Origin: Beroe forskalii
Taxonomy: Eukaryota; Ctenophora; Nuda; Beroida; Beroidae
NCBI GenBank assembly: GCA_011033025.1
Contig: WFMF01000452.1
Span: 62,001-126,000, forward strand
Reading direction: 5' to 3'
Length of the DNA: 64,000 bases
The notes under the pieces are model-generated. The model saw only the letters and a program-made list of their open reading frames with translations, was not told the origin of the DNA and ran no database searches. Position 1 is the first letter of the stretch; each line of letters opens with the position of its first letter. A program made the translations under genes and the position numbers. Shown in pieces: positions 24,801 through 35,780 of the stretch.

Positions 24801-26805
24801 TTAACCTCTCATCAACTCGCATACAGATAACGAGGAAGTAGATAACGCCACAGAACGAGGCCCTTGCTCAGATTCTTATCCGGGAAGACGGTCCCTTTCA
24901 ACCAACGAGGCAAAGGTACGGATCTCACGACACTTCACTTTACGAAACTTTATCTAAAGACACTTCACTTCACGGCACTTTATCTCAAGACACTTCACCT
25001 CACGGCACTTCACCTCACGATCCTTCACCTCACGGCACTTTATCTCAAGACACTTCACCTCACGGCACTTAATCTCAAGACACTTCACTTCACCTCACGG
25101 CACTTTATTTCACGACACTTCACCTCACGGCACTTTATCTCACGACACTTCACCTCATTTTTCGTTTTTTTGAATTAAACAGATATACAATTGTGTGCAA
25201 AATATATTTCAACAATCATCAATATTCATTATCCAATGACATAATTTCCGAAGTTCCTAATTTTGTACTTGATTTCGAAGAACGTTATTTGAGAAAAGCG
25301 TCTGTGGATTGTGGAGCCTACGATCCTATGCACCTTGTGCACGTAGTTCGCTTAATACGGGATAATTTGTGGTCTTTTCGCGCTTAATTAATTTATTCGT
25401 CGGAGCCTCATGAGAAATTCATCACTGCCTACACAATTATTATGATGATGCTACAATTACGCAATGGCAAGTTGCTTAGGTTCATAATTATGTATTATAG
25501 AACTATAGAAGAACTTGTAAGATTGATGTCTCTACACCAGGGTGTTAATTAAGCTTTGTTTATAAAATAACAATATAAAACTTGCCCGAATTATGAAATT
25601 ATCATCAATACAGGTTATATCAAACTTTTTTATATGGCAATTGACAAGTGATGTTTAGTAACAAGTAGAAAATGCAAACAGTGGTATTACACACAAGATG
25701 CCGGGGGGTTGATAAAGCTTTAAACTTTTTACGAGTTAGGAATCAAACTGAATTTAGCACCGCCCACCTTATTTTGCGCTTGCACAAGAGAGTGTTTTCA
25801 AACACAAGGAAATATCTCTGAATACTCATTTTACCCCGCAGGCCATCCACAGACTGATGACGAAGTATAAGCACAACATGCGCTACTATGCGGACTGGCA
25901 CAGCTACGGCAACGACTTCGTCTATTCGTACGGAGACACCGAGCAACAGCCCAAAAATAAGGACCAGTTGGTGAGTGGGCGGTTTCGAAGTGGCCGATTG
26001 GTGACATTTTTATGGCAATTTTCCAGGATTATTGGATTCTCAAAAAAATATTTTACTCCATACATTCATTTCAATCTATCAATGCAGTTTTAATAGAATT
26101 TTCCGGATTTTATAAAATCTTTGTTCCCCACTTCAGCACAGATACGGCTCCAATGCAATTCACATACTGGGGAATATGACAAATCAGCTGTGGAAAACAG
26201 GGACTGTTGCTAATGTCATCTGTGAGTACTCCCCTTCTGATTGTAACTCAAATTTAACTTAGTTTCTGTGTCGAATTTATTCTGATCGTCAGATTTCACT
26301 AATTGTTTCTTGTTCAACTGGTACTTTTTACTGATATTCATTATTTCCCCCAATTTGGCAGGTTTTGACCGTTGTAATTTCAGATAAATGCCGAGGAATA
26401 ATGGTAGATCATGTGCACTTCTACATTACACCCATAGCCTTCACAATCGAGGTATGGACGAAAAATTGAATTATTTGAACGTCCAAAGATGTACGATTTG
26501 GTTAAGATTATCATTCGTTTTCGAATCCGTAGAATTCCGCTGAAAACCCTGATAAGCATACTTGTATGCGTGGTTGTATGCACTATACCAAAATGCCATC
26601 CCTGATGCTAGACTCCCAACACACACGTTTTCAGGTGGGACCAGAAGAAACTAATTTCCGAGCACCGGACAGCATGGTGCCCACCTACACAGCATCCCAG
26701 TGGTCTGCACTACTCTCCAACCTGCTCCTGCTCAGAGAAGAGCTCCATTCTCAGGAGTACCAGATCGAGAAAACAACGAACTGGAGACTTACCAACATGG
26801 TGTGA
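21831..26805 (+). CDS. M14 carboxypeptidase A-like zinc protease, paralogue 1, 12 exons
   Basis: Secreted-type metallocarboxypeptidase with propeptide, predicted to trim C-terminal residues. Exons: 21831-22012 (tentative), 22320-22401, 22672-22778, 23271-23345, 23557-23674, 23866-23988, 24307-24400, 24827-24915, 25842-25970, 26137-26221, 26384-26451, 26635-26805; 440 aa plus stop, phases consistent. Propeptide: SVRSLTEQLQLHSINWE onward. Catalytic set present: HAREW (zinc His and Glu), LWRKNRE and DVNRNF (substrate Arg/Asn-Arg), DWHSYGN (third zinc His), VIYKC (Tyr248 equivalent), AFTIE (catalytic Glu270 equivalent). The intron after 22401 starts GC (AG|GCAAGT), a GC-AG intron shared with paralogue 2. 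The first exon is the weak point: it gives an odd Cys/His-rich head before the hydrophobic WWLHGLLCLILLTC, a possible signal sequence, but its phase fits exactly. Confidence 0.92.
22135..22290 (+). repeat. CACATCA-rich low-complexity tract
   Basis: CAGCACATCACAGCACATCAGCAC-type repeats immediately upstream of the propeptide exon of carboxypeptidase paralogue 1. A similar shorter tract (28205-28262) precedes the same exon of paralogue 2, so it marks the left end of the duplicated segment. Confidence 0.85.
23156..23262. mobile_element. short TTCACATA-type MITE in the carboxypeptidase intron (paralogue 1)
   Basis: Starts GATGGTTCACATACTACGTAAC and ends ...TTTGAACCAT. The counterpart in paralogue 2 (30841-30946) has the better-preserved ends TATGGTTCACATAGTAC / TACTATGTGAACCATA. 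Its right end lies a few bases from the acceptor of the next exon, supplying part of the ATAATTTCAG context in both paralogues. Confidence 0.7.
23649..23795 (+). repeat. exon end and donor repeated about four times in the intron
   Basis: The exon 5 end (GTTACCATGGAGATAATCAATAAG|GTAATTAG) is followed by further copies of GTGTTGTCATGGAGATAATCAATAAG(GTAATTAG), each with its own GT. Paralogue 2 has a single copy, so the amplification happened after the gene duplication, or was lost there. Confidence 0.9.
24935..25156 (+). repeat. CACTTCACCTCACGGCACTTTATCTCAAGA minisatellite (paralogue 1)
   Basis: An approximately 30-bp unit, CACTTCACCTCACGGCACTT plus TATCTCAAGA, about seven copies, begins about 20 bases after the donor of exon 8. 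The homologous intron of paralogue 2 carries two larger blocks of the same unit (32936-33105, 33341-33645). Confidence 0.9.
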
Positions 26806-27000
26806 CATGTAGTGCACATGTGGTGTGACAACATGGTGTGAAAACATGGTGTCACAACATGGTGTCACAGTGAGACATGGTGTCACAATATGGTTTCACA
26901 TGGTGTAAGGGTGAGACATGGTGTCAAATGGTGTGCTATGGTGCCACATAAAGTCACAAGGTTTGACTTTGACGGTGTCACAACCATGTTACACCGCCAA
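26806..27000 (+). repeat. ACATGGTGTCACA simple repeat after the carboxypeptidase stop
   Basis: Repeats of (A)ACATGGTGTGACA/ACATGGTGTCACA start within the last codons (AACATGGTG TGA) and run into the 3' flank. This tract appears to have seeded the last-exon amplification in paralogue 2. Confidence 0.85.
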
Positions 27001-27371
27001 ACCCTCGCCCTTCGAGTATCCAAAGGTGGCCACGATAGGAGCATGTATTATAATATTCATTTATTTTTAATTACCTTCGGGTTCTGTTGCAACTTCCGCC
27101 TATAGCCATTATAGGAGCTATAACCACGGTCGTGATGGGCAATGATGCTTTGATTTTAGGAAATAGTACAGATAAAATAGATAATTTTTTGCGATTTAGT
27201 TTAATATTTGTTATTTTGAATTTTAATGATTATCATGTCTTTGCTTCGATAAATTATTGTAATGATTTTTGAATTTAGTTAAATGTTTCTTGTTACACGT
27301 ATTGATGACGTTGGGCACGATGTGCAGGCGAGACTTGGTTATTTTTAACCACGCCCTGATCCTCCATTACG

Positions 27372-27545
27372 CAGGTGTCGCGACTTCGAGAAATTCATTC
27401 TGAAATTACCGAGTCTCGCCGTGCCATGTTCGTACGTGGATATACTGTAAACTGTTAAATCAGTATCGCGCACGTACAAATAGCGGTTTTGTGGGAATCT
27501 CAGACACATATCTCAGAGGTGGCGACATCTCTGTTACCTTTTGAT
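27372..27545. repeat. dispersed CGTACG-hairpin repeat (copy 2 of 5)
   Basis: AGGTGTCGCGACTTCGAGAA at the left, then TTCGTACGTGGATATACTG...CAGTATCGCGCACGTACAAA (inverted core), then GGTTTTGTGGGAATCTCAG and GGTGGCGACATCTCTGTTAC. The outer CGCGAC / GGCGACATCTC blocks are also partly inverted. It lies in the 3' flank of carboxypeptidase paralogue 1. Confidence 0.75.
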
Positions 27546-28924
27546 CTTTTGTTCACAGCCTTTATTATATGATGTTTTAACTTATTACTTTAATTGCGTG
27601 GTCCTGCCTCCTCTAAAATTGGCGGCCTATTATTTTAACGTCGATTCTCGATGTTAAAGGTGGGAAATATGCAAATTGCAGCATGATAATTCTGCAAGAT
27701 TCATTGCTTCTCGGAATGATGAAATTTAGTTTCTCGTTAAATTATAAACTTCGATTTGAAGTTCGAAGGAAGTTAATTAGAAAATTTCCCAATTCCGGGA
27801 TTTGATTTTGAATATAACTATTTGGGGGGGGGGGTGACATGAGTAATTTTGAATAATTTTGAATATGAGTAATCAAGGCATTTTAAAGGGGGACTCAAAA
27901 ATCATCATAATGAATATGAGTAATTTGTGTCGAAAATCAAAAATTTACTCAAAAATCATCAACATGAATAAGAGAAATTCCACAAAATTTGCAAAATTTA
28001 CTCAAAATTACTCGCCTGTCGAAAATTTGAATTGTGGCCCCCACGAAACCCGTGACTGCGCACTATTCACGTAAGATTTGCAGGGCGCAAGTCATGCGAC
28101 CAAACTTGTTACCGCATTTGATAGATAGAAGGACACTCGTGGTTCCAACACATGAATGCAATGCTGTTATACGTTATTGAAAAAAATTCTTCACATCAGA
28201 AAATAAAAACATCAGCACATCACCATACATCAGCCCATCACATCACATCACATCACCTTACACCAGCTAACTGTAGTTCCCGCACACAGACCTGTCGACG
28301 CCCGGACTCTGAACTCGAGATCAGTGCGGTCCCTAACGGAACAACTCCAACTACACAGCATCAACTGGGAGGCAAGTAACACAGCATTTATTAGTTCAAA
28401 ATATGCCGATTCTTTTAAGTAACACAATCTTTTAAAAACCGATCCTTTTTAACTCAGATTGTGGAGAGGTCATTGAGCCCCTGCAATGTGTCGTATATCT
28501 TATAAAAAAAACTTTAGGCTCCAAAATATGCAATGTAAGTCACTACTTTATAAAGACCCATTACATTCTAGTCACGGATTGTCCCGGATTGCACCTGCTT
28601 TTACCGAATTGGGTAGATTTGCTATACTTTTGGAATTCTGAGGATTAATCTTAATGAAGGTGGTTTTAAATCCAGGACGTACCCACTGAGACGTTCGTAT
28701 TGGTGGATTCCGAGTTCTATGTGAACCACAACACTTCCCACTTCAACTATACCGGATACAACTCATTCGAACCTTTCAAGAGGTGAGATTTGAAAGATTT
28801 GAACCAATCAAAAAAGGGGATTTCAACATTTTGAGCCAATCCTAAGGTGGCATTTGAATTGTTTTAACAAATCAAAAGTTTGAACAGTTTGAACCAATCG
28901 AAGCTGAGATTGGAACAATTCGAA

Positions 28925-30650
28925 CCAAAGATTCCCGCCCTGGCCAGGGCGGTAACCCCCCGCGGTAAAAAGAAAACTGGCCAGGGGTATAAGTTAGAGA
29001 TTTGAGTGTCACAGGGTGATAGCATAATATAGATATAATATTAATATCATGATAATTGGGAGCAAATTTGGAAAGCCGAGATGTCAAGAACGGGAAATGG
29101 TAGAGCCATGATCGAGGTCAGGTTTTGTTGATCTAAGATGGGAAAATGTTATAGGCTATAAGAGAAGTTCTGGTGACGTCATTTTCAGGTCACTAGAGAC
29201 GTCATCAACTTAGCGAAATTTTGTTCTTTTTTTAGCGAAAATAGGCTAATTTCGAGCGCATTTTCACCAAGAAGGAAAGGAGATAGCGGTCTGATTTTTT
29301 CGGAACAATTTTAGCAAATTTAAAGAGCTTTCAGAAAATCATTCGGATTAGGCTATCTCGATTTTTTCATCGAGATATACGCGATTTTCTAAGGTACGGT
29401 GAAAAATCGATTTCAAATTATAGGACAAAAGTTAAATGAGTGAGGTGTCAAGAACTGCAACTTATCTTGGAGATGAGACCGGTCAAAGTATGTTGTACTT
29501 CAAGGTGGAATTGTCTTATAGGCTATATTGGAAGTTGGTTTGTGCCTATTTGGGTGCTGTGATGACGTCATCAAAATCGCGTAAAACCACTAAAAAATAG
29601 CGTATTTATGATAGAACGTTATTTTGCGCTACTTTGGACATCTCTACCTCAAATAGTTTTCATCGGATTATGTTTTACTTTGATATGCTGCTTTTAAGAC
29701 CTTAAGATTTAGCTATAAAACGAGTTTCAGGCGATCGGTCGAAGATTGTTGTCGGGAGGCTTCTAAAAATTTAACTGCAAATTGATTGAAATTATGTTTA
29801 TGAAAAATTGTATTGTAATCCTTTCTGTGATACGGATGGTCTACTGATAATGGTTTTTCTATGTCTCACAGTGAATAGGGATGGTGTCATACGATGAACT
29901 AGTGGAGCACGAGTTCACGGGGACGTTTTTGTAGAAATTAGGGATTTAAAGAAATTGATATTTTACGGATTTTCGACTTCTGATTACGTTGAAATGAGTT
30001 CAATACGACTAATGCATATGAAATAAGATACATGCTATACTTCAACACGTGAGTACACACGGACGTTTTGTAGAAATTAGGGGTTTAAAGAAATTGATGT
30101 TTACACTGGATTTTCGACTTGATTATGTTGAAATGAGTTTAAATGACAAATGCACGTGAAATTAGATCTGGTTGCCATATTTCAGCACGTGAGTACACGG
30201 ACGTTTCGTAGAAATTAGGAGATTTGAAGAAATTGATATTTACACGGGATTTTCGACGGTTACGTTGAAATAAGTTCAAATACGACTTATGTAATGTGAA
30301 ATTAGATCTTGTTGCTATATTTACACGTGAGTTCTGGACGTTTTGTAAAATTAAAAATATCAATTCATTTCCAAAGTTAGAAGAGTTTTGACTTTCGGTT
30401 TGGGGGTTTCCTTTTGGTGGGCGTTACGTGGTTCAGACCAGGGCAAAAGGGGTAAAAAGCCGGGCCGAACAGGGGTTCAAACCAAAACATCGGGTCAAAT
30501 TCAAAATTAACCCCAAAATTGAGTTTCAGAAACCCCCGGGGTTTTGGGTGACAAGGGAACCGAAAAGACAAAGGGGCTGATCAATCCAAACCAGGGGGGG
30601 TTTTTAACCCCCGCCCAACTTTTTGGTAAAGTTAAAATTTTGAAATTTAA
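28925..30650. repeat. 1.7-kb repeat-rich insertion in a carboxypeptidase paralogue 2 intron
   Basis: Absent from the same intron of paralogue 1. It begins with a small palindrome (CCCGCCCTGGCCAGGGCGG, about 28934-28952). It contains two loosely similar 350-400 bp blocks (GTCAAGAAC...TTATAGGCTATA...GACGTCATC). It then has three to four tandem copies of a 130-150 bp unit at about 29905-30350 (CACGTGAGTACAC, GGACGTTTTGTAGAAATTAG, AAGAAATTGATATTTACACG, TTTTCGAC). No coding motif was found. Confidence 0.8.
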
Positions 30651-30780
30651 ACCCAATTGGAAAAAACACGTTACTTTATAAGAGAAAACGGCCAACTAAA
30701 TAAAAATTTAAGAATCTTATTATTTTTATTATAAATTTAAACACGCGTCGAGAGCCCGGGTTTAAACCCCCCCTTTTCAT
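30370..30780. other. low-quality or misassembled stretch
   Basis: Runs of G, C, A and T are strikingly long and frequent (GGGGGGG, CCCCCGGGG, AAAACC), unlike neighbouring sequence. The part alignable with paralogue 1 (about 22960-23100) differs mostly by homopolymer length and substitutions next to them. I read this as sequence error, not biology. Confidence 0.6.
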
Positions 30781-30840
30781 TGATTTAAAAAAAAGTCTAA
30801 AAATACAAATCACTGAATATATCAATTATCACTCCAAAAG

Positions 30841-30946
30841 GTATGGTTCACATAGTACATAACCCAGTAATCAGCTAAGGGGTGGTTGTCGACTGTCAAG
30901 GGGGGCAAAATCTCCCAAAAATTGACGACATACTATGTGAACCATA
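30841..30946. mobile_element. short TTCACATA-type MITE in the carboxypeptidase intron (paralogue 2)
   Basis: Terminal inverted repeats TATGGTTCACATAGTAC and TACTATGTGAACCATA enclose about 70 bp with a GGGG-rich middle. Orthologous to 23156-23262, so it was present before the duplication. Confidence 0.75.
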
Positions 30947-32639
30947 ATTTCAGTGAGATGTACCGACTACAAGAGAAATTCCCAGACTTTGTGACCGTGG
31001 AAGTGATTGGGAAAACACACGAGGGAAGGTAAGCTGGAACCATTCTACAATTAGCGTGGCTGATTTTGTCCTTGATAAATTAGATAATCCGTAGATTTTA
31101 GATTTCTGTGAGCTTCGTACAGTGCCGAATGTTTTTCGTGATTTCATGGAATTTTATTCAAAATGTCAAGTGTGTTGTTGTTGTTCCTTATTGGTGTGCA
31201 GATATTTGCTTGATTTTTTAAAATTTAATTGTTGTGAATTCCAGGGATTTGCTGGTGATGCATATTAACAAGAATAACAGCGAAGATGTCGTGTTTCTGG
31301 GAAGTCTGGTCCACGCTCGAGAGTGGATCACGGGGTGTGTTACCATGGAGATAATCAATAAGGTAATTAGCGTGTAATCTGCTACAAATTTTAGGACACA
31401 TCTATAAATATTTTGGAGCTAAGTATTTATTTCCGCATCAACTTAACTTCTTAACTTATAAATTTTCACATTATTCAGTTACTAAATGGCTCGCCTGACA
31501 ATGAAGAAGAAGCTGATCAGATTGAGCTCCTATTGAACAGCTTCCACTTCATTATAATGCCTGTCTATAACCCAGATGGCTACGAGTATACCTTCACAAC
31601 GGTAAGAAATAGAGAATTTCTACCACACGATTTATATCGATGATAGAGGGCAAAAATTAATTTTGCAATTTTGGGAAATGCTATGTCATCAAGCATTATC
31701 CACGATCCTTTTGGTGCATAGCTATGAATATTTTCGAGTTTCACTTTCAGAAAGATTTAACGTAACTGAAAAAACTACGCTGAATTAAAGTTAATTCTGC
31801 TTTCTAGACAGCAAATCGAAGATTTTGCACAACTTTTTGATGAATTTTATTTTTGATTTTTGAATAACTTCGGTCACTGTCAGTATAACCTACTGTCAGC
31901 TTTTTCCCTGAAACAATGCTTTCCCGAACAGAACAGACTGTGGCGTAAGAACCGGGAACCCATTCCCGATTATGAGTGTAAAGGAACGGATGTCAACCGG
32001 AACTTCCTCTACGGATACAGTCCATGTAAGTTACATTCAGCGTGTCATGAATTTAAGCAGATTGTTCCGATTTTCGACAACCTAGATTCACGTTATATAA
32101 TTTGATATGACTCATTTAAGCATTTTGTAGCAGTTGGTGCCTTATGATTCAAATTGACAAGAATGAGCAATGAATCTACTCACGTGTTTCAAGACTATAG
32201 TAAACCATTCTTCTTATTTGTCTGTCTTGCGTCTTGCTCGTCAATCTCCCATGAGATTTGCTCTCTTACTTAACCTGGTAAAAATTTCACTTCAGCATCA
32301 ATATCTATGTTCCGAAGGGGGAGGATATGATATATCATGGTTTTAGTATAAGGCATTTAACGATGATTGTTAAGCAACTAAAAATGCCTCGACGATTTAA
32401 TGATTCCTTAACATCATCTTTATCTCCCAGACATTAATTAATACTGTGCAATTGTAAGATGTCCAATATTCGATACCATCAATTAATAACCACTTAAAAT
32501 CAACAAATTATCACTAAAAACCTCTGATTTACTCATGTATGGACAACGAGGAAGTAACTATAACCATTTTATTCTTACCTCTTACTCTCTTAGAACCCTC
32601 TGAAGTTTCACAAACTGACACTGGTCCAAAGATATGAGA

Positions 32640-32850
32640 TAACAAGGAAGTTGATAACCACTGAACTCTTTACCTCTCATCTCACTCAGTACAGATAACG
32701 AGGAAGTAGATAACCACTGAACTCTTTACCTCTCATTATTAACTCGCATACAGATAACGAGGAAGTAGATTAAAACTGAAGAGTGAAGTTGATTACCATT
32801 TAACCTCTCATCAACTCGCATACAGATAACGAGGAAGTAGATAACGCCAC
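32640..32850 (+). repeat. start of carboxypeptidase exon repeated three times (paralogue 2)
   Basis: TACAGATAACGAGGAAGTAGAT, which in paralogue 1 is the acceptor plus first bases of the exon at 24827, occurs at about 32691, 32751 and 32821. Each copy is preceded by CTCTTTACCTCTCAT- or CATTTAACCTCTCAT-like pyrimidine tracts. Only the third continues into the exon (32826). Confidence 0.9.
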
Positions 32851-32935
32851 AGAACGAGGCCCATGCTCAGATTCTTATCCGGGAAGACGGTCTCTTTCAA
32901 CCAACGAGGCTAAGGTACGGATCTCACGACGCTTC

Positions 32936-33645
32936 ACTGCACCGTGCACGGCACTTTCTCTCATGACACTTCACCTCACGGCACTTTATCTCAAGACACT
33001 TCACCTCACGGCACTTTATCTCACGACACTTCACCTCACGGCACTTTATGTCAAGACACTTCACCTCACGGCACTTTATCTCAAGACACTTCACCTCACG
33101 CATGGGACTACACGGCCCCTGAAATTTTCCTGAAATTCACCCTTTTTCAGAGTAAAATCAATGAATAAAACATTATTTTAGTACTATTTTTAAGCAAAAT
33201 AGTAAAAATTATGGCTATGAGAAATGAAAATTTGCCTATGTAAATTTTGGCCCCCCGTAGTTTTCAAAAGGCCCCCCCTAGAAAAAATCTAGGGGGGCCT
33301 TGGCCCCCACTAGCTCGAAAAAGTGTGTAATGGCATGACCTCACGGCACTTTATCTCAAGACACTTCACCTCACGGCACTTTATCTCAAGACACTTCACT
33401 TCACGGCACTTTATCTCATGACACTTCACCTCACGGCACTCTATGTCAAGACACTTCACCTCACGGCACTTTATCTCAAGACACTTCACCTCATGGCACT
33501 TTATCTCAAGACACTTCACCTCACGGCACTTTATCTCAAGACACTTCACCTCATGGCACTTTATCTCAAGACATTTCACTTCACGGCACTTTATCTCAAG
33601 ACACTTCACCTCATGGCACTTTATCTCAAGACACTTCACTTCACG
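32936..33645 (+). repeat. CACTTCACCTCACGGCACTTTATCTCAAGA minisatellite (paralogue 2), interrupted
   Basis: Two blocks (about 32936-33105 and 33341-33645) of the unit seen in paralogue 1. They are split by about 235 bp of unrelated DNA containing a strong hairpin, AGGCCCCCCCTAG...CTAGGGGGGCCT (about 33268-33300). The long Lys/Glu/Cys- or His/Ser-rich frames over these blocks are repeat artefacts. Confidence 0.9.
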
Positions 33646-33724
33646 TCACTTTTTCGTCTTTTCGAATTAAACAGATATTCAATTGTTTGCAAAATATATT
33701 TCAATGATCATCAATATTCATTAT

Positions 33725-34136
33725 GCACCTTCCAGGCGTGTTTATGCTATGGATTCAAAAACCCTATAGGCACCAGGGTACCGTGCGCAATAAATTATTG
33801 CGCACTGTAGTGCCGAAATCTTGATTTATTACGCACTGTAGGTCATAATAATTTATTATGGTGCAGTAGAACAGTGCGTAATAATTTATTTCGCACAGTT
33901 GAGCAAACTGCACCTTCAAATCTTAATTTAAAACATTTCCTTGCGTTTGAAAATATTGCCATTTTTTCGAGTAAAGTCAGTGCATAATTCAGTTTAATAA
34001 CTCGTAAAAATTACTAAACTCAGCATTAAAAAACCTCGGCCTTCGGCCTCGGTTTTTCAATGCCATATTACACACTCGGGCCTCCGGCCCTCGTGTGTAA
34101 TATGACGTTTAGTAATTATTACTCGTTACTAAACCC
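33725..34136. mobile_element. 412-bp insertion with 8-bp target duplication and double hairpin
   Basis: TTCATTAT flanks both sides (33717-33724 and 34137-34144). Paralogue 1 has the single empty site (about 25226). The right half contains two abutting perfect hairpins: AAAAACCTCGGCCTTCGGCC (TCGGTTTTT) at about 34029-34058, and ATATTACACACTCGGGCC...CTCGTGTGTAATAT at about 34064-34104. The left half repeats GTGCGTAATAAATTATT-like words. An 8-bp duplication is typical of hAT-type insertion, but no terminal inverted repeats are obvious. Confidence 0.75.
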
Positions 34137-35780
34137 TTCATTATTCATTGACATAATTTCCGAAGTTCCAAATTGTGTACTTCATTTCGAAGAACTTTAT
34201 TCGAGAAAAGCGTCTGTGGATTGTGGAGCCTACGATCCTATGCACCTTGTGCACGTAGTTCGCTTAATACGGGATAATTTATGGTCTTTTCGCGCTTAAT
34301 TAATTTATTCGTCGGAGCCTCATGAGAAATTCATCACTGCCTGTACAATTATTATGATGATGCTGAAATTACGCAATGGCAAGTTGCTTAGGTTCATAAT
34401 TATGTATGATAGAAGAACTTGTAAGATTGCAGGTGTCTCTACACCTGGGTACTTAGCCTTTGTTAATTAACCTTTGTTTATAAAATAACAATGTAAAACT
34501 TGTCCGAGTAATGAATATCATCAATACAGGCTATATCAAACTGTTGTAAATGGCAATTGGCAAGTGATGCTTAGTAACAAGTAGAAAATGCAAACAGTGG
34601 TATTACACACAAGTGGTCGGAGGCCGAGGTTTTAAGGGTTAATAAAGCTTTATACTTTTTACGAGTTAGAAATTAAACTGAATTTAGCACCGACTGGCGA
34701 CTAGGTACCTTATTTTGCGTTTGCAAAAGAGTGACGAGTGTTTTCAAACACAAGGAAATACCTCTGAATATCTCCTTTACTCCGCAGGCCATCCACAGAC
34801 TGATGACGAAGTATAAGCACAACATGCGCTACTATGCGGACTGGCACAGCTACGGCAACGACTTCGTCTATTCGTACGGAGACACCGAGCAACAGCCGAA
34901 AAACAAGGACCAGTTGGTGAGTGGGCGCTGACCTGATACGTCTTATCATGTTCATTGATCGACCAAGGAGTGATTTTGTGACCGAGGCCGAGTAAAACGT
35001 GATTAATCTCGTTAATACTCGTCCAAAACTGCAGTCCTCGGTAAACCATTGATCATGTTTCGAAGCGGTCGTTTGATGACTCTAGTTGGAAATATTATTG
35101 GTTAAAAATCATTTTTATGGTAACTTTCCAGGATCATTGGAGAATGGAGATTGCAAAATAGATTCTGAAACGCATTTTTCAATTTTTATTTAAATTTCTA
35201 TCGAATTTTCGGTATTCTATTATAAACTTTGTTCCCCACTTCAGCACAGATATGGTTCCAATGCAATTCACATATTAGGGAATATGACAAATCAGTTATG
35301 GAAAACAGGAACTGTCGCTAATGTCATCTATAAATGCCCCCCTTCTCATTGTAACTCAAATTTAACTTCGTTTCTGCTTTGAAATTATTCTGATCGTCAG
35401 ATTTCACTAATTGTTTCTTGTTCAACAGGTACTTTTACTGATGTTCATTATTTCGCCAATTTGACAGGTTTTGACTGTTGTAATTTCAGATAAATGCCGA
35501 GGAATAATGGTAGATCACGTGCACTTCTACATTACACCCATAGCCTTCACAATCGAGGTATGGACGAAAAAACAAATTGAATGATATTTGAACGTCCAAT
35601 GATATTGTTAAGATCTTCAATCGTTTTCGAATCCGTTGAATTCCCTGTGGATGTTGCGCCACTGCGCCAGCGCGAAAACCCTGATAAGCATGCTTGTATG
35701 CAAAAATTCCATCCCTGATGCTAGACTCCCGACACGTTTTCAGGTGGGACCAGAAGAAACTAATTTCCGAGCCCCGGACA

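Larger units (their letters stand above)
22170..27826 (+). repeat. tandem segmental duplication, copy 1
   Basis: Exons, most introns and about 1 kb of 3' flank of the first carboxypeptidase gene are repeated in the same order and strand at about 28205-37754. Homology ends at TTCCCAATTCCGGGATTTGA...GAATATAACTATTT in both (27826, 37754). In copy 1 the break is followed by a run of ten G. Copy 2 is larger because of insertions. Confidence 0.95.

Noticed and set aside
33310-33670. KCREVKCLEI, ALYLKTLHLT and HFTSRHFIS repeat frames
   Set aside because: Minisatellite in a carboxypeptidase intron.
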